64,000 bases of DNA from NCBI RefSeq assembly GCF_023701745.1, contig NZ_JAJOZB010000001.1:4036501-4100500 (forward strand), given 5' to 3'. The notes under the pieces were generated by a model that worked only from the letters and a program-made list of their open reading frames with translations, was not told the DNA's origin and made no database searches. The position numbers and the translations under genes were made by a program. Origin of the DNA: Streptomyces sp. RKAG293. GTDB lineage: Bacteria > Actinomycetota > Actinomycetes > Streptomycetales > Streptomycetaceae. How positions within the stretch are numbered: the first letter of the stretch is position 1; the number at the start of each line of letters is the position of its first letter. Shown here piece after piece: positions 52,548-60,412 of the stretch.

Positions 52548-55043
52548 AGGCCGCCGCGCCGCGGCCCCCGTCCCCTTCACCGCGTCCAGCGCATACACAC
52601 ACCGATCCTTGCTGCACGCGTACACGACCCCGTCCGCCGCCACCGGCGACCCCGTGATCTCGCCGCCCGTTTCGAGCTTCCAGCGCAGCTGGCCGCCCCC
52701 GGCGTCCACCGTGTACAGGCAGTGGTCCTTCGAGCCGAAGTGGACGCGTCCGTCCGCGACGACCGGTGATCCGACGATCTCGCCCTGGGCGGCGAAGCGC
52801 CACTTCGGATTGCCGGTGACGGCGTCGAGCGTGTAGAGCGCGCTGCCGGCGCCCAGCAGCACGTCGCCGCCGGCGACGAGCACCGGTTCGAGGGACTGCC
52901 GGGGCTCGGTGGCGACGCGCCAGCGGTCGCGGCCGCTGTGCGGGTCGAGGGCGTAGACGGTGCCGAGGTGGTCGGCGATGTAGATGCCACCGCCCGCCGC
53001 GCCGGCGCCCGGCACGTGGGCCGGCGGCCCGAACATGACGGCGGGGGCGTCGAAGCGCCAGCGCTCCGCCCCGGACCTGGCGTCGAGGGCGAGGACCCGG
53101 GTGCCCGCGGTGACGTAGACGATGCCGTCGGCCACGACCGGCCGCGTCGGGACGCTGCCGGTGGCGCCGGGGACGCCGGTCGCACCGACCGGGTAGGACC
53201 AGCGCTCGGCGCCGGACCCGGCGTCGATGGCGTAGAAGCGGCCGCCGCCCTGGAAGTAGACGGTGCCGGCGGCGATCGAGGGCCCCGACTCGGGGGACTC
53301 GAATTCGGTCTGCGCGCCGCCGCGCTCCCAGCGCAGCAGACCGCGGTCGGCGTCCCAGGCCTGGACGCCGCCGCCCCGCGTGCCGGTGACGACCGTGCCG
53401 CGTTCGGCGTGCAGCGAGTAGATCCAGCCCTCTACGCCGGTGCGCCAGAGGTCGCCGCCGTCGGCCGTGTCGAGGGCGTAGAGGCTCGGTCCGTCGGAGG
53501 CGTGGATGCGGCCGTCGGCGACGGCCATCGTCCAGGCGACGTCACGGGTCTTGAACTGCCGCCGCCCGCTGGCGATGTCGAGCGCGTGCACCTCGAAGGA
53601 GGTGACGTACAGGCGGCCGTCGGAGACGACGGGCGTGCCCCACACGTCGTTGGACATGCGGAAGCGCCAAGGCCGCCACTCCCCCGGCGGGGCCGGCGGC
53701 TGGGGCTGCTGCACGGGGAGCGCGCCGGGCCCGTTGGCCCGGTGGGAGCCACCGCGGCGCACCCAGTCCGTACCGGGGGCGCCGTCCGGCGGCCGCACCT
53801 TGTGGTCGGCGTCCGCGACGCGCAGGCCAGGCCCTATCGGGGCCGAACCGGCCAGCCGGACGGGCCCGTGGGTGTGCGGCTCGGCCACGGCACCACCGCG
53901 CCCGCCGACCGGCGCGTTCAGACCGCCCTGATGCGGACCGCCGGGGCCGTTGTTCAGCGCGCCGGGACCGTTGAAACCACCAGGACCGTTCAGCCCACCG
54001 GCGCCACCGGGGCCGCCGGGGCCCTGTCGGCCGCCCACGCCGTGCCGGCCGTGCCCGACCGGTTCCGGGTCGGGGGTGCGCGGCGGCTCGGACGGCGGCG
54101 GGGGAGGCAGCCGCGGCGGTGCGGTGCTGGCGTTGACGGCGACGGCCGGCCGGCCGCTGCGGCGCTGCTCTATCAGCGCGACCGCCCCGGGCGGCAGCCA
54201 CGCGGACGCCGTACCGGTGTCGTCGCTGCCGGTGGAGAACAGATGCGGGGCGAGCTGGGCCTGGAGCTCCGCGGGCGTGGGCCGCTGGTCGGCTTCCATC
54301 CGCATGCAGGACTCGATGAGGGGCCGCAGCTCGCTGGGCAGACCCGCCAGGTCGGGGCCTTCGCGGAGCAGCATGAAGACCGTCTCGACGGGGTTCGCGC
54401 CGTGGAAGGGGGCGTGCCCCGTCGCGGCGAACACCAGCGTCGAGCCGAGCGAGAACACATCGCTGGCGCCGCGCACGCTGCGCGAGTCGCGAGCCTGCTC
54501 GGGCGACATGTAGGCGGGTGTGCCGACGGCGACGTTCGTCATGGTCAGCCGGGTGTTGGACACCCCGCTGGCGATACCGAAGTCGATCACCCGGGGCCCG
54601 TCCTCGACGACCAGGACGTTGGACGGCTTCATGTCACGGTGCACGAGCCCCGCGCCGTGGATGGACTGGAGCGCCTCGGCGACGCCGGCGGCGAGCCAGC
54701 GGACGGCCTGGGCGGGCATCGGCCCGGCCTCGTTGATGATCTCTTCGAGGGAGGGGGCGGGGACGTACGCGGTGGCCAGCCAGGGCACGGCCGCGCGCGC
54801 GTCCGCGTCCACGACGGCGGCCGTGTAGAAGCCGCTGACCGCGCGTGCCGCCTCGACCTCACGGCTGAACCGGACCCGGAACAGCTGGTCCTCGGCGAGC
54901 TCGGCGCGCACCGTCTTGATCGCGACCCTGCGGCCCGAGGCCGACCTGGCGAGATAGACCAGCCCCATGCCGCCGGCACCGAGCCGGGCCAGCACCTCGA
55001 AAGGGCCGATCCGTCGCGGGTCGTGCTGCGTCAGCTGCTCCAC
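52545..55043 (-). CDS. afsK: AfsK serine/threonine protein kinase
   Basis: 832 residues from the GTG at 55043 (GGGAGGG upstream), beginning MEQLTQHDPRRIGPFEVLARL as I recall AfsK doing. Kinase motifs: GAGGMG (P-loop), Lys43, HRDMKPSN (Asp137) and DFG (Asp154). The activation loop SNTRLTMTN has Thr167, matching Thr168 of S. coelicolor AfsK, the reported autophosphorylation site. A Gly/Pro/Asn linker (about 340-500) leads to a C-terminal PQQ-type beta-propeller (repeats such as GSPVVADGRVHFGSKDHCLYTVD). It phosphorylates AfsR. No transmembrane helix is seen. The stop codon lies inside the MITE-like element. Confidence 0.88.
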   Translation of the reverse strand: MEQLTQHDPRRIGPFEVLARLGAGGMGLVYLARSASGRRVAIKTVRAELAEDQLFRVRFSREVEAARAVSGFYTAAVVDADARAAVPWLATAYVPAPSLEEIINEAGPMPAQAVRWLAAGVAEALQSIHGAGLVHRDMKPSNVLVVEDGPRVIDFGIASGVSNTRLTMTNVAVGTPAYMSPEQARDSRSVRGASDVFSLGSTLVFAATGHAPFHGANPVETVFMLLREGPDLAGLPSELRPLIESCMRMEADQRPTPAELQAQLAPHLFSTGSDDTGTASAWLPPGAVALIEQRRSGRPAVAVNASTAPPRLPPPPPSEPPRTPDPEPVGHGRHGVGGRQGPGGPGGAGGLNGPGGFNGPGALNNGPGGPHQGGLNAPVGGRGGAVAEPHTHGPVRLAGSAPIGPGLRVADADHKVRPPDGAPGTDWVRRGGSHRANGPGALPVQQPQPPAPPGEWRPWRFRMSNDVWGTPVVSDGRLYVTSFEVHALDIASGRRQFKTRDVAWTMAVADGRIHASDGPSLYALDTADGGDLWRTGVEGWIYSLHAERGTVVTGTRGGGVQAWDADRGLLRWERGGAQTEFESPESGPSIAAGTVYFQGGGRFYAIDAGSGAERWSYPVGATGVPGATGSVPTRPVVADGIVYVTAGTRVLALDARSGAERWRFDAPAVMFGPPAHVPGAGAAGGGIYIADHLGTVYALDPHSGRDRWRVATEPRQSLEPVLVAGGDVLLGAGSALYTLDAVTGNPKWRFAAQGEIVGSPVVADGRVHFGSKDHCLYTVDAGGGQLRWKLETGGEITGSPVAADGVVYACSKDRCVYALDAVKGTGAAARRP

Positions 55044-55577
55044 CGGTGCCCGTCCCTCCCCGTGGGGTGTTCCCCATATGGAAGCTGATTCTTCCTGGCG
55101 AAGGGTCCAGTTGCGAACCCGGGGGCGTAACGACACGACATCTGTCGATTCTGTCGGTACGGACCCCGGGTCCTGACCGGTGTGAACCGACGGCTGACCG
55201 GAGCCGGAAGGGACGCGGGACCGGGCCCGAACCGGGCCGGAACCAGGCAAAACCCGGGCCCGGACGCCGCGGGGCGGGCTGCCGACCGATCCACGGGGGG
55301 ACCTGAGCCCGGCCGACTTCGACCCGACGCATCCCGACCGATGAAGAAGTCGGGACGGCGTGTCGCGGGCCGTCCGCGTCGCGCCAAGGCCGGCGAATAC
55401 GGCACTTCCGACACTATTCGAACATATGCTCCCTTCTTGAGCTGCGAAGGGCTCTGCCCACAGAAGTTATCCACAGGCTGTTGATAAGATGATTCGCTCG
55501 AATGGCGGACCGGAGGCGTCCCGGAGCGGCGGGGCCGGCGCCGGCGACTGAGCCGCCGACAGGTCTGACGGCCAGTT
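55044..55577. other. Gene-free region upstream of afsK with a DnaA-box-like sequence
   Basis: Part of an 803-base gap (55044-55846). It should hold the afsK promoter. It contains TTATCCACA (55467-55475), identical to the E. coli DnaA box, and next to it CTGTTGATAAG. A sequence like half of an actinobacterial SOS box (CGAACATATG) is at 55418. A single DnaA box does not make an origin. Open frames here have poor coding bias. Confidence 0.5.
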
Positions 55578-55682
55578 ATCCGGCGTGGGCCCGGGAATGT
55601 CCGGTGCAGACCCGGGAAGGTCCGGCGCAGGCCCGGGAGTGTCCGGCGCAGGCCCGGGAGTGTCCGGCCGGAGCCCGGGCAA
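55578..55682. repeat. 21-bp tandem repeat A
   Basis: Units beginning GTCCGG at 55599, 55620, 55641 and 55662 (such as GTCCGGCGCAGGCCCGGGAG) are exactly 21 bp apart, with a partial unit before them. GC-rich minisatellite in the TetR upstream region. Confidence 0.85.
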
Positions 55683-55704
55683 AGCCTGACGGGCAAACAC
55701 CCCC

Positions 55705-55788
55705 GCACCGCACCCGAAGCGGTCGGCACCGCACCCGACGCCATCGGCACCGCACCCGACGCAGTCCGGACCGCACCCGGAAACCGGT
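55705..55788. repeat. 21-bp tandem repeat B
   Basis: Units beginning GCACCGCACCCGA at 55705, 55726 and 55747 and a partial one at 55768 are also 21 bp apart but unrelated in sequence to array A. The array ends about 60 bases before the TetR gene. Confidence 0.85.
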
Positions 55789-55846
55789 CGAACCCATTTG
55801 CACGAGGCCGAATCGCGCGCTGATCACCCGCCGGTAAACTGACGGC

Positions 55847-56494
55847 ATGACAGGACAAGTTCGCACCGTCGACGGCCGTGTTGCCGGTCGTCGAGGTCAG
55901 GCGACGCGGCAGAAGCTGCTCGACTGCCTCGGCGAGATGCTCAGCACCTCGCCGTACCGGGACGTCAAGGTCATTGACGTGGCCCGGATGGCGGGCACCT
56001 CCCCCGCAACGTTCTACCAGTACTTCCCCGACGTCGAGGGCGCGGTCCTCGAACTCGCCGAGGAAATGGCCAAGGAAGGAGCGAGCCTCACCGACCTGGT
56101 CGCCGGACGCTCCTGGATCGGCAAGTCCGGCGCCCTGGCGGCGGAGGAACTGGTCGACGGCTTCCTCTCCTTCTGGCGGAAGAACGACGCGATTCTGCGC
56201 GTCGTCGACCTCGGAGCGGCGGAAGGGGACAAGCGGTTCTACAAGATCCGCATGAAGATCCTCAACGCCGTCACCAACTCGCTCACGGATTCCATCAAGG
56301 ATCTGCAGAGCAAGGGCAAGGTCGACAAGGAGGTCAGCCCGGCCGCCATGGCCGGCTCGCTGGTCGCCATGCTGGCCGCCGTCGCCTCGCACCAGAAGGG
56401 GTTCACCAGCTGGGGCGTCAAACAGGCCGAGTTGAAGCCGAACCTCGCACTGCTGGTGCATCTCGGCGTCACCGGAAAGAAGCCCGTCAAGTAA
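55847..56494 (+). CDS. TetR-family regulator, candidate regulator of the catabolic operators
   Basis: 215 residues. TetR HTH: residues about 15-60 (RRGQATRQKLLDCLGEMLSTSPYRDVKVIDVARMAGTSPATFYQYFPD). A large C-terminal ligand-binding domain follows (WIGKSGALAAEELVDGFLSFWRK). It is the only TetR in this window, and inverted-repeat operators of the TGACG-NNN-CGTCA size are typical of TetR proteins, so it is the natural candidate. No operator copy is seen directly before this gene, which argues against simple autorepression. It lies between afsK and the FadE operon. Confidence 0.87.
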   Translation: MTGQVRTVDGRVAGRRGQATRQKLLDCLGEMLSTSPYRDVKVIDVARMAGTSPATFYQYFPDVEGAVLELAEEMAKEGASLTDLVAGRSWIGKSGALAAEELVDGFLSFWRKNDAILRVVDLGAAEGDKRFYKIRMKILNAVTNSLTDSIKDLQSKGKVDKEVSPAAMAGSLVAMLAAVASHQKGFTSWGVKQAELKPNLALLVHLGVTGKKPVK

Positions 56495-56564
56495 CTCATC
56501 AGGCCCCAAGCGGCCCTTGGCGCGCTCCTGTTCACGTGTCCATCCGTCCTGCCACGTCACGCCC

Positions 56565-56617
56565 AACGCGGGCGCCGTCCGGTCCTCGGGGGAGGTAGCC
56601 GGTACGGCGCCCGCGTT
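56565..56617. terminator. Bidirectional terminator
   Basis: AACGCGGGCGCCGT pairs perfectly with ACGGCGCCCGCGTT around a structured 25-base loop. It separates the convergent TetR and DDN-like genes. Confidence 0.85.
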
Positions 56618-56658
56618 CTCGTGCGTGCGGATGCCATCGCTCGATACGTCGTCGGCGG

Positions 56659-57165
56659 TCAGTCCGCGACCGGATCCGCGCCGCGCGGTACGAGACGGAA
56701 GAGCCGTATCTGTCGGTCCACGCGCGCCGCGTAGGACGCGTAGGGCGGCCAGAACTTCAGGACCGCCGCCCAGGCCGCCTCGCGTTCGGGGCCTTCGAGG
56801 AGCCGGGCGACGACGAGCAGGTCCTTCCCCTTCCAGCTGATCTCCGCGTCCGGATGCCTGATCAGATTGCCGGTCCACGCCGGGTGATCGGTCCGCCCGA
56901 AGTTGCTGCCGATGAGGACGAACGTGCCGCCGTCCTCGGGCATGCACGCCAGCGGCGTACGGCGCGGCTGCCCGCTCTTCGCGCCGGTCGCCGTCAGGAC
57001 GATGCCCGGCAGCATCTGGGCACTGAGCAGGACCTTTCCCTTGGTCAGCCGGTGCACGACCTTGTCCATGGCCGGGACGACGTACGGCGCGACCTTCGCG
57101 AAGCCGCGGGTGGACGACACCTTCTGGACGAGTGGCTTCGAACGTTCCATCAGCGTCTTCTTCAT
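56659..57165 (-). CDS. DDN-like deazaflavin (F420)-dependent nitroreductase family protein
   Basis: 168 residues. Split beta-barrel FDOR pattern: VLLSAQMLPGIVLTATGAKSGQPRRTPLACMPEDGGTFVLIGSNFGRTDHPAWTGNLIRHPDAEISWKGKDLLVVARLLEGPERE. This is the family of M. tuberculosis Ddn, which reduces quinones with F420H2 at the membrane. The ATG overlaps the FadE stop (ATGA), so it is in the FadE operon and presumably acts in the same pathway, perhaps as acceptor or reductase. Confidence 0.88.
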   Translation of the reverse strand: MKKTLMERSKPLVQKVSSTRGFAKVAPYVVPAMDKVVHRLTKGKVLLSAQMLPGIVLTATGAKSGQPRRTPLACMPEDGGTFVLIGSNFGRTDHPAWTGNLIRHPDAEISWKGKDLLVVARLLEGPEREAAWAAVLKFWPPYASYAARVDRQIRLFRLVPRGADPVAD

Positions 57166-58475
57166 GCCGCGCTCCCGGCGGCCGTCGACTCGGTCGAAGC
57201 CGTCGGAGTTTTCGCGGCCGCCTCAGCCGCGGGAATCCCCGGAGGAGCCGTCGAAACCACGGGAGCCGCCGGAGGAGCCGTCGCGACCGCCGGGCCGAAG
57301 AGCCCCGCCCGGTCGGCGGCGCGGGCGCGCAGCAGGTGCACCGGGCCGAAGAGCAGCTCGTCGGACGCGGCGCGCTTGAAGTACAGGTGCGCGTGGTGCT
57401 CCCAGGTGAAGCCGACGCCGCCGTGCAGCTGGATCGCCTCACCCGCGACGGACCGCAGCGCCTCCAGCGCCTGTGCGAGCGCGAGCGGCCCGGCGACCGG
57501 CAGATCGCCCTCGGAGGCGGCGGCCGCCCAGGCGGCGTAGTAGGCGGCGGAGCGCGCCGCCTGGACCTGGACGTAAAGGTCGGCGAGCCGGTGCTTGACC
57601 GCCTGGAAGGAGCCGACGGGACGTCCGAACTGCTCTCTGACCTGCACGTACTCCACGGTCGAGGCGAGCGCCTGGTCCGCGGCGCCGACCGCCTCCGCGG
57701 CGAGCGCGGCGGCGGCGAGTTCACCTGCCCGGGCGAGCGCGGGCCCCGGGTCGGCCGCCTCGTCGCCGCCGAGCGGCACGGCGGCGACGTCGCGCAGCTC
57801 GATGCGGGCCTCGGGGCGGGTCTCGTCGAGCGCGGTGAGGCGGGTGCGTACGACGCCGGCCGCGTCGCCGTCGACGAGGAAGAGCCGGGTGCGGGCGGCC
57901 GCGTAGCCGCCCGCGTGGGCGGCGACGAGCAGCAGGCCGGCGCTGTGCCCGCCGAGCACCTGGTCGGCCTGCCCGTAGAGCCGCCAGCCGGCCCCGTCCG
58001 GCTCCTGGCGGGCCTGGATGCCGCCGGCGCGGCCGCCACCCGCCCAGCTGCCGTCGTTCGGGCCGGTCAGGCCCAGGGCCGTACCGAGTCCGCCCGGCAG
58101 CGCGAGCGCCACCGTCACGGCGCCGGCGGCGATCCTGGGCAGCAGGTCGGCGCGCTGCTGCTCGGTGCCGAGGTCGGCGATGAGCGGGGCGGCCAGCACC
58201 GCGGTGCTGAACAGGGGCGACGGCAGCAGCGTGCGGCCCGCCTCCTCGCAGGCCAGCACGAGTTCGGTCGGCCCGCAGCCGGCGCCGCCGTACTCCGTCG
58301 GCAGCCCGAGCCCCGGCAGGCCGAGCTGTTCGGCGAGCTGGCGCCACAGGGGCTCGTCGTATCCCGCGGCGGTGCCGACCGCGGCCTTGACCTCGTCCGG
58401 CCCGCAGCGTTTCTGCAGCACCTCTCGCAGGGTGCGCCGGATCTCGTCCTGCTCCTCGGTGAACGCGGCATCCAT
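57162..58475 (-). CDS. Acyl-CoA dehydrogenase (FadE-like)
   Basis: 437 residues from ATG 58475 (GAGGAG seven bases upstream). FadE fold: AFTEEQDEIRRTLREVL, LPTEYGGAGCGPTELVLACEEAGRTLLPSPLFST, VEYVQVREQFGRPVGSFQAVKHRLADL, and IQLHGGVGFTWEHHAHLYFKRA near the end. The last motif is that of actinobacterial steroid/CoA-thioester FadE proteins, which often work as heterotetramers; no second FadE is in view. Controlled by operator site 10 and coupled to the DDN-like gene. The C-terminal 45 residues are low-complexity Ala/Pro. Confidence 0.88.
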   Translation of the reverse strand: MDAAFTEEQDEIRRTLREVLQKRCGPDEVKAAVGTAAGYDEPLWRQLAEQLGLPGLGLPTEYGGAGCGPTELVLACEEAGRTLLPSPLFSTAVLAAPLIADLGTEQQRADLLPRIAAGAVTVALALPGGLGTALGLTGPNDGSWAGGGRAGGIQARQEPDGAGWRLYGQADQVLGGHSAGLLLVAAHAGGYAAARTRLFLVDGDAAGVVRTRLTALDETRPEARIELRDVAAVPLGGDEAADPGPALARAGELAAAALAAEAVGAADQALASTVEYVQVREQFGRPVGSFQAVKHRLADLYVQVQAARSAAYYAAWAAAASEGDLPVAGPLALAQALEALRSVAGEAIQLHGGVGFTWEHHAHLYFKRAASDELLFGPVHLLRARAADRAGLFGPAVATAPPAAPVVSTAPPGIPAAEAAAKTPTASTESTAAGSAA

Positions 58476-58499
58476 CGGCGGGCTCCTCACAGGCTCATC

Positions 58500-58512
58500 T
58501 GACGGTCCGTCA
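58500..58512. promoter_or_regulatory. TGACG-NNN-CGTCA operator (site 10, perfect)
   Basis: TGACGGTCCGTCA, 25 bases upstream of the FadE start. Same sequence as site 2. Confidence 0.8.
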
Positions 58513-58570
58513 TCTTAGGGAGCGGCAGTCCAGATGCACAGGGCCGGGGAGCACCCATTCCCGACCGGGC

Positions 58571-58873
58571 ATGATGTCCGGCATGAGCCAGAACCCCAGC
58601 CAGAACCCCAGCCAGGACGGCAAGACCCCGCGCCCGAAGCCGCAGCGCCCGCGCAGCACCACGCTGCGCTTCCTCTCCCCCGGACCGGACACGTCGACGA
58701 CGCAGCTCAAGGTCTACATCGCGATCTGGGCCGCCCTGCTGGTCCTGTGGATCAGCGCACAGTTCTGGATGAGCGACATCTCGGGCTTCCAGCGGGTGCT
58801 GTACATCCTGCTCGCGCTCGTCGCCCTGACGCAGATGTCCTCGGCGGCCGCCCAGCTGCGCAAGAGGCGCTGA
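58571..58873 (+). CDS. Small two-helix membrane protein
   Basis: 100 residues from ATG 58571 (other in-frame ATGs at 58574 and 58583; no clear ribosome binding site decides). The N-terminus is polar and Pro/Gln/Lys-rich, then two hydrophobic helices (about 48-66 and 75-92) end with QLRKRR. Not recognised. Short, but codon use fits. Confidence 0.6.
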   Translation: MMSGMSQNPSQNPSQDGKTPRPKPQRPRSTTLRFLSPGPDTSTTQLKVYIAIWAALLVLWISAQFWMSDISGFQRVLYILLALVALTQMSSAAAQLRKRR

Positions 58874-58967
58874 GCCCGGACCCGTCCCACCCCCCTCGCC
58901 GCATCCCCGCTCCGGTCCCCCGTTCCGGCCCCCTGTTCCGTTCCCCCCTGTTCCGGGCTTTCAAATC

Positions 58968-58980
58968 TGATGTACCGTCA
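58968..58980. promoter_or_regulatory. TGACG-NNN-CGTCA operator (site 11)
   Basis: TGATGTACCGTCA, one mismatch, extended by TC/GA. It ends five bases before the ATG of the thiolase-like gene, so the transcript is probably short-leadered or leaderless. Confidence 0.65.
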
Positions 58981-58985
58981 GATTC

Positions 58986-60155
58986 ATGGCTGCTGCTGCT
59001 CGCAAGGTCGCCGTCGTCGGCGTGGCGCTGTCCGACTGCGGACGGGTCGACGAGGCCACCCCGTACGCCCTCCACGCCCAGGCCGCCCGCCGGGCGCTGG
59101 CCGACTCCGGGCTCGACCGGTCGGTCGTCGACGGCCTGGCCTCAGCCGGCCTGGGGATCCTCGCGCCCGTCGAGGTCGCCGAGTACCTCGGCCTGCGCCC
59201 CACCTGGGTGGATTCCACCGCCGTGGGCGGCTCCACCTGGGAGGTCATGGCCGCGCACGCCGCCGAGGCGATAGCCGCCGGCCACGCCAACGCCGTCCTG
59301 CTCGTCTACGGCTCCACCGCGCGCGCCGACATCAAGGCGAAACGGCGCACCGCGAACCTCTCCTTCGGGGCCCGCGGACCGCTGCAGTTCGAGGTCCCGT
59401 ACGGCCACACCCTCATCTCCAAGTACGCGATGGCCGCGCGCCGCCACATGCACCAGTACGGCACGACGCTGGAACAGCTCGCCGAGGTCGCCGTACAGGC
59501 CCGCGCCAACGCCGCCCGCAACCCCGACGCGATGTACCGCACCCCGATCACCGTCGACGAGGTGCTGTCCGGGCCGATGATCGCCGACCCGTTCACCAAG
59601 CTGCACTGCTGCATCCGCTCCGACGGCGGCGGCGCGGTGCTGCTGGCCGCCGAGGAGTACCTACCGGACACGGCGAAGACCCCCGTCTGGATCCTCGGCT
59701 CGGGCACCTCGGTCTCGCACACCACGATGTCCGAGTGGGAGGACTTCACGGTCTCCCCTGCGGCGGTCTCGGGCCGGATCGCCTTCGAACGGGCCGGGGT
59801 GACCCCCGCCGACATCGACCTCGCCGAGATCTACGACGCCTTCACGTACATGACGCTGGTGACGCTGGAGGACCTCGGCTTCTGCGCCAAGGGCGAGGGC
59901 GGCGCCTTCGTCGAGAAGGGCCGGCTCACGATCGACGGCGATCTGCCCGTCAACACCGACGGCGGCGGCCTGTCCGCCTGCCACCCCGGGATGCGCGGTC
60001 TGTTCCTGCTCATCGAGGCCGTCCGGCAGCTGCGCGGCGAGGCGGGCGACCGGCAGGTACGCAAGTCCGGCGGGCGGCTGCCGCGGCTGGCCGTCGCCTC
60101 CGGCACCGGCGGCTGGTTCTGCTCCTCGGGAACGGTGATCCTGGAACGCGGCTAG
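58986..60155 (+). CDS. Thiolase-like protein, Ltp type, lacking the nucleophilic Cys
   Basis: 389 residues. Thiolase fold: RKVAVVGVALSDCGRVDEATPYAL, DIDLAEIYDAFTYMTLV and PVNTDGGGLSACHPGMRG. At the nucleophile position it has VGGSTWEVMAAHAAEA, with no Cys, so it probably acts as an Ltp-type retro-aldolase or lipid-transfer protein and not as a thiolase. Such proteins need a DUF35 partner; one is at 61332. The operator is directly upstream. The TAG stop codon is part of the second MITE-like copy. Confidence 0.82.
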   Translation: MAAAARKVAVVGVALSDCGRVDEATPYALHAQAARRALADSGLDRSVVDGLASAGLGILAPVEVAEYLGLRPTWVDSTAVGGSTWEVMAAHAAEAIAAGHANAVLLVYGSTARADIKAKRRTANLSFGARGPLQFEVPYGHTLISKYAMAARRHMHQYGTTLEQLAEVAVQARANAARNPDAMYRTPITVDEVLSGPMIADPFTKLHCCIRSDGGGAVLLAAEEYLPDTAKTPVWILGSGTSVSHTTMSEWEDFTVSPAAVSGRIAFERAGVTPADIDLAEIYDAFTYMTLVTLEDLGFCAKGEGGAFVEKGRLTIDGDLPVNTDGGGLSACHPGMRGLFLLIEAVRQLRGEAGDRQVRKSGGRLPRLAVASGTGGWFCSSGTVILERG

Positions 60156-60255
60156 GGCCTGTCGTCTGGATCTCCGCGGCGTCCCGGTGTCCAGCACGCA
60201 CATCTGCCGCGTTGTCGTCGGTCGACGACGCTCCGCGTCGCCTCCCTCCTCCGCC
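60152..60255. mobile_element. MITE-like element, partial inverted copy
   Basis: Matches 52445-52548 in reverse orientation with three differences in 104 bases, beginning with the terminal repeat CTAGGGCCTGTCGTCTGGAT. Beyond 60255 it diverges and the second terminal repeat is absent, so this copy is truncated. Its terminal TAG serves as the stop codon of the thiolase-like gene. Confidence 0.75.
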
Positions 60256-60412
60256 CCGTCCGGGGCCGGGGTGCGATGGCCCGACCGGGACAATGTGTCG
60301 CATCGGTCGGAAGAATCACGAAGATCGAAGATCACGAAAGGCCTCTTCGCGGCGTGCGTGAGTACGCTGGCCCGGTCAGTCGATCTACGGGCGGCCCGGA
60401 GAGGGGTATCGC

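Noticed and set aside
55418..55435. SOS (LexA) box upstream of afsK/TetR
   Set aside because: CGAACATATG matches one half only; the second half reads CTCC instead of TTCG.
55578..55788. CRISPR array
   Set aside because: The 21-bp units follow each other without spacers; these are plain tandem repeats.
55847..55860. TGACGGCATGACA as an operator at the TetR start
   Set aside because: Only the left half matches; the right half is TGACA rather than CGTCA, so it is not an inverted repeat.
55031..58039. 1002-codon minus-strand frame through the TetR and FadE genes
   Set aside because: It runs antisense to TetR and out of frame through FadE and the tandem repeats; no start site or domain.
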